In this document: positions 56,560 to 64,000 of the stretch, piece after piece
How positions within the stretch are numbered: position 1 is the first letter of the stretch
How the letters are laid out: every line of letters begins with the position of its first letter
DNA from: Impatiens glandulifera
Lineage: Eukaryota; Streptophyta; Magnoliopsida; Ericales; Balsaminaceae
NCBI RefSeq assembly: GCF_907164915.1
Contig: NC_061863.1
Span: 38,165,382-38,229,381, forward strand
Direction: 5' to 3'
Length of the DNA stretch: 64,000 bases
Program-made: the position numbers and the translations under genes
Notes under the pieces: generated by a model
Told to the model about the DNA's origin: nothing
The model's database searches: none
What the model saw: the letters and a program-made list of their open reading frames with translations, nothing else

Positions 56560-57410
56560 AGAGAAAGAAAATCTAGTTACAGAAATAAAAAACTCCGGAT
56601 TTTTTCGAGAGAGTTCTAGCTCATTCGCATAACCGGTTATACTAGTGAAGAAGAAAGATGGAACTTGACGTTTCTGTATTGATTATAGACGACTGAAAGA
56701 GATTTCGATAAAGGATATATACTTATAAATCAACGATCTATTGGACAAACAACATGGAGCTATTATATTCTCAAGACTAGATCTTCGGCGAGCTATCATA
56801 ATATACAAGTAGAAGAGGAAGACATTCACAAAACGACCTTTGTGACACACTCAGAATTATATGATTTTCGAGTTATGTCATTTGTTTTATTTGACGCACC
56901 AGTCATATTTCAGTCCCTAATGAAAAAAATGTTTCTAACATGGTTACACAATGGACAAAGGAGTACACATTTTCTTACAAATTTCTTTTCTACAGTACCA
57001 ATTTAAACAAAAATAAGGAACAGCTGGAATCAATTTTACATATTCTAGGAAGTATCCAGTTATTGGAAAAGTTATCTATATGCTCTTTCGAATTATTGAA
57101 ACTACTTGAGCCACTTCGTTAGTAGTAATTGTGTGGTAGTTGATCCAAGTAAAATCATATGTATTCTAGTATGGCCAACTCCAAAATAAGTGAAAGCATT
57201 AAGAGGATTCCTAGGATTTACAAGGCATAACAGAAAATTCTTATTCAATTTTGTTTCCATTAGTAAGCCATTGACGGATTATTGCATAAGTACGACTATT
57301 TTTGTCAAATTGAAACATCCGTTCATACCATCCCAAATAGCTTCTTCCTTTCTTGAGAATATATATAAATTACATGGATTGTCTCAAATAATCGTCACAT
57401 TTGGATAACA
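56560..57410 (+). pseudogene. Ty3/gypsy pol remnant (reverse transcriptase, fragments of RNase H and integrase)
   Basis: Plus-strand VKKKDGTWRFCIDYRRLKEISIKDIY, then INDLLDKQHGAIIFSRLDLR, QVEEEDIHKTTFVTHSELYDFRVMSFVLFDAP is gypsy reverse transcriptase (about 56630-56930). LRGFLGFTRHNRKFLFNFVSISKPLTD (57193-57275) is the start of the RNase H region. SQIASSFLENIYKLHGLSQIIV (57340-57400) is from the integrase core and lies directly next to it, so a large internal deletion has occurred. Many stops. Confidence 0.75.
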
Positions 57411-60400
57411 ATTTCCTTTGACAAAATTTAGACCGGGAATGTTAAGAAGGCTTAAGGACGGAGAATGTAGTGAACCCACAAAATGATCCGATCACTACTA
57501 TATAAGAGATTTAATCAGAATGTCAAACCTTACTAGACTCTAATTACTTCTTAACTACTGTAATATGTTTAGTATAAATAGTGGCTTCAAAGTCAAAGAC
57601 AATACAATAAATTGATGTATTTCTTAGTTCACCTTTTCTAATATTTTTCTTCAACCTAGTCTAAATAGTCTATGATTACATTATATCTAGTTGATCGAGG
57701 AAGGTATGACACCTTTAAACAAAATAATATCAAATAATTATCTTTATATTAGAAAGAAGTAGGATTAATACAAACCATTAATTTTACCTTACCAATTTAA
57801 TGTTCTTAGAGTTGCATAAGAAAAACAATTATTAACAACACTCAAACAATCAAATACAAATCAAGAGGAGCATCAGAAGAAATTTGAAAAGATATTTCAG
57901 AAAGGGAAATACTTACCTCAAGAGTAGAAGAACAAATCAAAAGAAAAAGAAGAGAGAGCTTTACAACTATACGAGCTTGTCCATCACATATAATGGAAGA
58001 GGAGAAGATACAATAAATGAATGTTTGTATATAATTTACTTAAACATTCTGTGTGAGACCTTTCATCTTCTATTGTTACTGTTTTATTTTGGTCAATAAA
58101 CTCATGTGTTAACCCATAAAATAGGTTGATTTGTTTATACTAATGCAAATATCTAAATCAACAATAGCGCATAACTTGACAATATAATATTAAACATTAT
58201 GATATATAAATAACAACCAATAATAATAATAAATTTATTTGACAAAATTTTATTACTTACAAATCTTCTAGGTCACTTTTTTTTTTTTCAAACACATCCT
58301 TACTTTTAACCATTTTATAAATTAATTATAATGATAATATCTATATAAAAAAACACTTTATATAAAACTAGAGTGGGCCATCGTGCCTAGACAGTATTAC
58401 TCGACTTTTGCAATTTGTGTCCCAAATCTATTCGTGTTGTGTCGAAACTTATTCTCATCCGTGTCGTATTGTATTTTGACTCGCTCAAAATATCATGAGC
58501 CTGGGTCCAATCATGTTGTGTTAACTCGTGTCAATAAGTTTATTTGTTTCGTGGTAAGTCATGTCAATAAATTTATTCGCATCGTACTATCTCGTGTGCT
58601 TAAATTCGCGTGTCGTGTAATCTCAACTATAATTTGTCATCGTGTCAAATAGAAACCTGTTTTTAATTGTGTTTTTATAGTTCAAAAAAGTTTATGTTAT
58701 TACGATCTGTCAGTAGTAACATATCGGGAGTTGTAGTTGTTACCTTGTAACATATTGGGAGTTGTAGTTGTTACCTTGTCTAGTCTTGCCTGTCTACGGA
58801 CCAGACCAGAGACAGTTGGGATTAATCATATTAATTCGTGTTCAAATTCATTTTTCTTGTTGTGTTAATTATATATATATACCCTCTTCTAACCTAGAAG
58901 TAACAAGATATTAATATCTCCAACCTTTTTGAGAGGTTCTAGGATCGAACACGCCATACAACAAGTTCCGCGCCTAGTGAAATGTTTAATTTATATTATT
59001 ATTATTATTAAAAAATATATATATATAATTTTATTATTTATTTAATTAATTTGTATTCAATATTAATTACATATTATATTATATTATTATATATAATTAT
59101 TAGAGTGGTGATCAAGATAATGTTTTAAACTACCCATTATCTATCAACTATCCAAAAACGAATGTAACTACTTAAATGTATTGAAAGAAATTTAAAATTA
59201 TTTTTCAATAAATAAATATAAATATATATATATGATTGTTGAGATTAATTATTTTTATATATTTGTAAATTATATTGTTAATAAATGTTTAGAAATATGA
59301 TTATTAATTTATTTATTTTAATTTAAAAACTTAAATTAATTAAATTAACTAATAAGTTAAATGTGTTAAATATTCTATTTAAACAAATTAATTAACATGT
59401 TAAATATTTTAATGCATATATAGGATTTTTAACTAATAATTTGAGTGTCATTGATTTAAGACGTGTGTCAAAATTATAAATAATTGTTAAGTTGATTTAT
59501 TATGTTAAATATGTTGTTTTAGAGTTATTAATTTTTTAAAACTAATATATTAATTTAGTTAAATATGATACATTTCAAAAGAAAATATAGTTATTAAAAT
59601 TCTACATGAAAATTTACACCCAATTATTAAAAGTATAGAATTAGGATACATGTTTATTTATCATTATTATTTTATAAATTATTTAATTTTTGTTTCATAA
59701 TTTTTGATATTAAATTTATCAATTTTGAGTGATTTAAGATTATTTTTAAATAATTTGAATATACAGTTATTAATATGTAATCAATTATTATTAAAAGATT
59801 TTTTTAATGATCCTTGACAACTTTATGAAATTAATCATAAATAATTAATTTAGGGTTTAATTTTAAATAATTCAGATATTTACAGTAATTATAATTTGAT
59901 TTTTTAGAAATCCGTTGTTTAAATTAAAAATATTATTTATTTTGAAACAGAGTCGCTAATTTATTTTGAAAATCTATAAAAAAAAAAGACATATGTATAA
60001 AAACGTATTGGCTATAGTTTTTTTTAGTTTGTAGTTTGGTGATACTAAGAAAACGGTCTTTGCGCTTCATCCTCTGTAACTGTTTTAAAAACAGTCTCTA
60101 CTTATAAATTTGGTTTTGAAAAATGGTTTTATAACATTTTATTTTTACCGATTATTCTTCCAGTCCTAAACTTGCATAAGATTTGTACGTTATTTAAAAA
60201 TTTGTAAAAACAAATATTTAAATGCTGGTACATGTTGCTGATGATAACTTAGGGAGGAATGTACTTGAAGATTGTTAACGGATCATCGATCTTTATGCTT
60301 ATTAACAAACATGCTTACAACGGAATCATGTACGAACGATTTCTCATACATATAGAAATATAGAGTTTTGACGGAATCATATATAAATAATGTTTAATTT

Positions 60401-60530
60401 GAACTTTCTATATTTTAATATTCACAAGTTTTTATATTGTCTGGTTGTTAAATTTTAGGATTAGAAATTAATCCTAAAATCATTTCTAGCATCTGGACCG
60501 ACAAAATTCATGAAGGTATGAGATGATCTC
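57411..60530. other. AT-rich spacer with minor repeat traces
   Basis: Just after the gypsy remnant, TGTAGTGAACCCAC at 57466 may start an LTR. 58380-58680 has GTGTCGTGTAA-type words resembling 2776-2995. A 38-bp near-duplicate (GTAACATAT.GGGAGTTGTAGTTGTTACCTTGT) lies near 58725 and 58750. At 58905-58985 a GAGAGGTTCTAGGATCGAACACG stretch resembles a SINE B box. No gene is visible. 59000-60000 is almost pure A and T. Confidence 0.4.
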
Positions 60531-60539
60531 TAAAAATGA

Positions 60540-61291
60540 TTCTCAAATTAAGAAGCGATATTGCAGATCTTTACGACGTCCGGCTAGGGAACGGGAAAAA
60601 CACTCTATTCGGCATGACCCCTGGTTCGAAAACTAGCCTATCATCCACAAGGAGGAGTTTTAAGGGACTGCACATAAGCGAAAATCAGAGACATTAAAGA
60701 CGAGAATTAGGACTCACTCTTGAGAAGAAATCTAGAAGGATAGAGGATACTTGATCATATAAATAACATACAATTACACGACAGACCGGATATTCATGAA
60801 TGGAAAGCTGAGGACAATGAGGAGTTGCTATCGAAGAAAACATGGGAGGTAACTCGGGAAAAAGCGCAGAAAGTAGAATGGACTCCTCTTGTATGGTCAA
60901 CGAAGATTATCCCTAGACACCAGTTCATCATATGGCTCGCCTTCTGGGAAAGATGCAGCACTCGTGATGGTATCAGTAAGTATAGGAGCATCCCGGACAT
61001 GAGCTATCTTCTATGTAGAGGAAATGAAAAAACCATAGATCACCTATTCGGGAGCTGCTGTATTGCTTTAGAGCTTTGGGACAGATTCTATAAAAGCCTG
61101 GAGCTGATCAGTTTCCCGAGCGAATAGAATGAAATCAAAGATGCAACACTACTCAAACCCAAGGGAAATAGATTTGCAACAAGCGTATTCAAGTGCGGCT
61201 TTGAAGTAGTGGTGTATAACATTTAGATAGAACGAAATGCAAGGGTATATGACAGAACCCGTAGGAGCGTTGAAGAGTTATGGAAAGATAT
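60540..61291 (+). pseudogene. LINE ORF2 3' remnant (zf-RVT region)
   Basis: RLGNGKNTLF, then in another frame RHDPWFEN and IIHKE, matches the region after reverse transcriptase in plant LINEs. KTWEVTREKAQKVEWTPLVWSTKIIPRHQFIIWLAFWERCSTRDGISKYRSIPDMSYLLCRGNEKTIDHLF (60838-61050) is a clear zf-RVT zinc-binding domain. It continues to WIERNARVYDR. TE3 begins directly after it. Confidence 0.8.
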
Positions 61292-61464
61292 TGTTGGGTC
61301 AAATTATTTTGACCAAATGTCAAAGTAGTTTGACTTTTGGAATTTTGATGATGAATGTATATCAAATTCAATTTATGTGTGTAATTGCTTTTGATGCAGG
61401 TGTATAAAAAACAGGTTATATTAGACTTGGTCTTAATGAGGTTCATTAGACCAATTTGGCATTA

Positions 61465-62065
61465 GATGCACGAAGTTAGACGTGAAGTCTAACGAGTTGA
61501 GTTAGACGTGCAATCTAACTAGTTGAGTTAGACGTGCAGTCTAACTAGTTGAGTTAGATGTGCAGTCTAACACACGTAGTTAGACGTGCAGTCTAACTAG
61601 CGAAGTTAGACGTGCAGTCTAACTAGAGGAGTTAGACGTGCAGTTTAACTAGAGGAGTTAGACGTGCAGTTTAACTAGCGGAGTTAGACATGCAATCTAA
61701 CTAGTTGAGTTAGACGTGCAGTCTAACACAAAGAGTTAGACGTGCAGTCTAATACACGGAGTTAGACATGCAGTCTAACTAGTTGAGTTAAACGTGCAGT
61801 TTAACACACGGAGTTAGACGTGCAGTCTAACTAGTGAAGTTAGACGTGCAGTCTAACTAGTTGAGTTAGACGTGCAGTCTAACTAGTGAAAGTTAGACGT
61901 GTAGTCTAACTCATTCAGATTAGTCTGAAGTGAAATGTAATTAGACATGAGGTCTAATGGAAAGAGAAAGTTGGATGTGCAGTCTAGCTAGTGAAAGGTA
62001 GAAGTACAGTCTAACTAGTGAAAGTTAGACGTGTAGTCTAACTAGTGAAAGTTAGACGTGCAGTC
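61465..62065. repeat. 26-bp hairpin minisatellite inside the TE3 LTR
   Basis: About 20 copies of a 26-bp unit consisting of GTTAGAC, GTGCA, GTCTAAC and a 7-base linker (often TAGTTGA). GTTAGAC and GTCTAAC are perfect inverted repeats, so each unit is a 7-bp hairpin. Linkers vary (TAGTTGA, TAGAGGA, ACACGGA). A short interruption lies at 61910-62000. Looser copies (AGTCTAAT, ATTAGACGGGGATGTCTAAT) extend to about 62230. Confidence 0.92.
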
Positions 62066-62774
62066 TAACTCCTTCAGATTAGTCTGAAGTGAACTGTAAT
62101 TAGATGTGAAGTCTAATCCTATTAGACCAGGTGGTCTAATGGATTTTGTAATTAGACGGGGATGTCTAATTTCATTAGATGGGGACGTCTAATTTCATTA
62201 TACAATGTCGTCTCAGTGAAATACGTCTAATGTTATGCTTAAGCAGTTGCTTGAAGCTAGCACCCGTCTACCCATGTTCTCTAGCTGTACACTAATCCTG
62301 CTCCACTTTCCTGTGAAGATCAGTACGACAGCAAGCTGTAACCAATTGATTAATGCCACGTAAGCAAATATTCTTCCCACTACTTGTTTTTGCAGGAATA
62401 TCCTTGAAGAATATTTGGCGCACTACCAGATTAGTACGTCCACGATCTTTGTACTCAGAGTCTACTGTGTACTATGGAGGCGTACCAATGGAAGCTCTCC
62501 ACGTGTCATTATGAAGATTCGACCGTTGGTACCTGCTCTTATTTAAAGATCCTCAAGGACAACGGAAGAATCATCGATCTATCGATACTTATATTATTCT
62601 ATCTTAACTTCAGCTAATTTCTTGCTTTTACTATGTGTTAATGAAGAGAGAGTTAGAATCAAAGCATTGTATTAGCTGAGTGATATTCTTCATATTGTAA
62701 GTTGAACATAGTATGTTCTGTTCAACAGTGAGCTAGTCGTGCGACTGTATTTGATTCTTTGAAAGTTAGTGAAT

Positions 62775-62835
62775 CCTTCCTGTGATTGGAAGAACGGGTG
62801 ACGTAGGAGAGTTAACTCCGAACATCCATAAACAA
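62775..62835 (+). other. Conserved two-hairpin block in the TE3 LTR
   Basis: Hairpin 1: CTTCC and GGAAG with a 7-base loop. Hairpin 2: GGGTG..GGAG, loop AGTTAA, CTCC..CATCC. This is the third independent version of the block found in TE1 and TE2. Confidence 0.6.
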
Positions 62836-63053
62836 ATTGATGTGATGTTCCTTTCTGTCATCTTTACATTCTTGTTTCTTAGCTTCAAACTCCAGCAAAT
62901 ATTTCCGCACTTGAATCGTTCAAGAGTTTGCAAGAGGTTGCGCAGAATAGAAAGTGATTTAAATCCCTAACAATATTTTTATCAAATCGTTTTTCTGAAG
63001 TCGTTATCAATCGCCAGACCCCCGTCTCTATTGATTACGCCGATCCTATCAAT

Positions 63054-63065
63054 TAGTATAAAAGC
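63054..63065 (+). other. Degenerate primer binding site of TE3
   Basis: TAGTATAAAAGC, three mismatches from TGGTATCAGAGC, in the expected position just after the LTR. Confidence 0.6.
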
Positions 63066-63094
63066 TCTGTTTTTGTTCTCAAGCTTTTCCAAGA

Positions 63095-64000
63095 ATGTCG
63101 ACCATAACCAAAGATGTCAGTGCTACCGTTATTCCCACTTTCTCTATGAAAAACTACATCGTGTGGAAAAAGAGAGTCCGTGCACACCTCTCTTCTCTCC
63201 ATGACGACATGTGGAGTGTCATCATAAAATGGTCCTATCAAGATCGATAATAAGAAATCCGAATGGACCAGTGAAGAAAAGAGGAAGAACAACCTCAACA
63301 ACATGGCTCTTGATGTTCTGTATAGATCTCTCGATGACAGCATGTTCAACTATATTATCGAGTGCGATACTGCTAAAGAGGTCTGGGACAGACTCACCCA
63401 ACTGTGTGAGGGCAACGAGAAAATCAAGGAAAACAAGATCATGGTTTCCACTCAACAGTTTGACAGTTTCAAGATGCGTCCTAGTGAAACAATGAACGAG
63501 TTCGACACCAGATTCAGTCAGATTGTCTCTTCCTTATCTATCCTTGGCAAGACCTATAGAAACAAGGAAATTACTATTAAGGTCATGCGTGCTCTTCCAA
63601 GGGAATGAGATATAAAGACGATGGTTATGAGGGAATCCAAAGATCTTAACAAGATCTCTCTCTTCGACTTGTTTGCTGATCTCAAGGCCTACGAGTTCGA
63701 GCTGAACTGTATGATTGAAGAAGATCAATCCACATCCATTATTATTGCCAAAGCGCTTATAACTGCTGATGAGCCACCTACTGCTACTGATGTGAAGATG
63801 ACGGCGCAACAACTGAGCAACGATGCCATGTCTCTCTTCGTGAAGAAGTTTGGAGACTTCATGAAGAAGAGCAACCCTAACTCAAGCTCTTCAAATTCCA
63901 ATGATAATAAGAAATCAAAGGATAATGTTAAATGTTATAACTGTGGTATTGCAGGTCATTACCAATCAGAATGTCGGAAGCCTAAGCATGAAGATAAGAA
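63095..64000 (+). pseudogene. gag: Broken gag of TE3, truncated by the window end
   Basis: Starts MSTITKDVSATVIPTF with FSMKNYIVWKKRVRAHL, the N-terminal copia Gag segment. A frameshift near 63225 precedes KIDNKKSEWTSEEKRKNN. The capsid part (AKEVWDRLTQLCEGNEKIKENK) is intact until TGA at 63606, where TE1 and TE2 have TGG (Trp). It then continues to the zinc knuckle CYNCGIAGHYQSEC near 63932-63973. Non-functional as it stands. Confidence 0.85.

Larger units (their letters stand above)
61292..63051 (+). repeat. TE3 5' LTR
   Basis: From TGTTGGGTCAAATT to GATCCTATCA. The end is set by the primer-site position. The start is inferred from the TGTT sequence after the LINE remnant. A TATTTAAAG at 62540 may be the TATA box. 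Confidence 0.65.
61292..64000 (+). mobile_element. TE3: left part of a third Ty1/copia element, cut by the window end
   Basis: An LTR of about 1760 bp (61292-63051), a degenerate primer site and a broken gag running off the window. The related hairpin block, primer site position and Gag place it in the same broad group as TE1 and TE2. It is a distinct lineage: the AACCGG-rich composition is missing. It is inserted in a LINE remnant. The target duplication cannot be checked. Confidence 0.8.

Noticed and set aside
57884..58099. 71-codon ORF with Lys/Arg-rich start
   Set aside because: A/T-driven composition and no resemblance.
61465..62065. CRISPR-like array
   Set aside because: Regular 26-bp spacing, but the spacers are not unique, the units are tandem hairpins, and the context is a plant LTR.

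Overview
This window looks like repeat-dominated nuclear DNA of a flowering plant, probably a eudicot. The evidence is long AT-rich spacers, many layers of plant-type transposable elements, fragments of plastid genes, and only one ordinary host gene. I cannot name the species. The extra protein family in the two complete copia elements reminds me of proteins common in asterid (Lamiales) annotations, but that is memory only.

Layout. (1) 1-4447: a broken LINE ORF1 on the minus strand, a palindrome, a tRNA-derived SINE head and degenerate repeats. (2) 4448-26829: a decayed CACTA (En/Spm) DNA transposon. Its left end appears to be at 4448. It was split by a young 14.1-kb Ty1/copia element (TE1, 4733-18852, duplication AATTA) and, inside its transposase gene, by a 2.4-kb Ty3/gypsy derivative (22864-25294, duplication GTATG). 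(3) 27270-44300: a degenerate C/A-rich repeat array interrupted by a hAT-type MITE (29769-30364, duplication CTTTTATC) and by a second, older copia element (TE2, 30799-44151, duplication CATTC). (4) 44301-51540: mostly anonymous AT-rich DNA with one intact F-box gene (47934-49073, minus). (5) 51540-52560: a mosaic of organelle-derived fragments (psaA, ycf1, rpl2, rpoC1). (6) 52570-61291: decayed LTR fragments, gypsy remnants on both strands and a LINE 3' fragment. (7) 61292-64000: the left part of a third copia element (TE3) whose LTR contains a 26-bp hairpin minisatellite.

The most interesting content is in TE1 and TE2. Both have a SIRE/Maximus-like gag and pol. Downstream of pol, where some relatives carry a single env-like ORF, both carry three further genes in the same order. 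All three share one N-terminal domain of about 220 residues, so they are paralogues. The third adds a long basic, acidic and coiled-coil tail. Each has its own TATA box 68-120 bp upstream and a pyrimidine-rich leader. Several are followed by a stem-loop and an AATGAAA poly(A)-like signal. The elements therefore look like a retrotransposon carrying three independently transcribed gene cassettes. TE1 is intact in all five ORFs and its LTRs differ at about four positions in 1352, so it inserted recently. TE2 is broken by stop codons, many of them TAG where TE1 has CAG or TGG.

All LTRs of TE1, TE2 and TE3 also share a two-hairpin block near the end of the LTR with different loops and paired stems, which suggests a conserved RNA structure.
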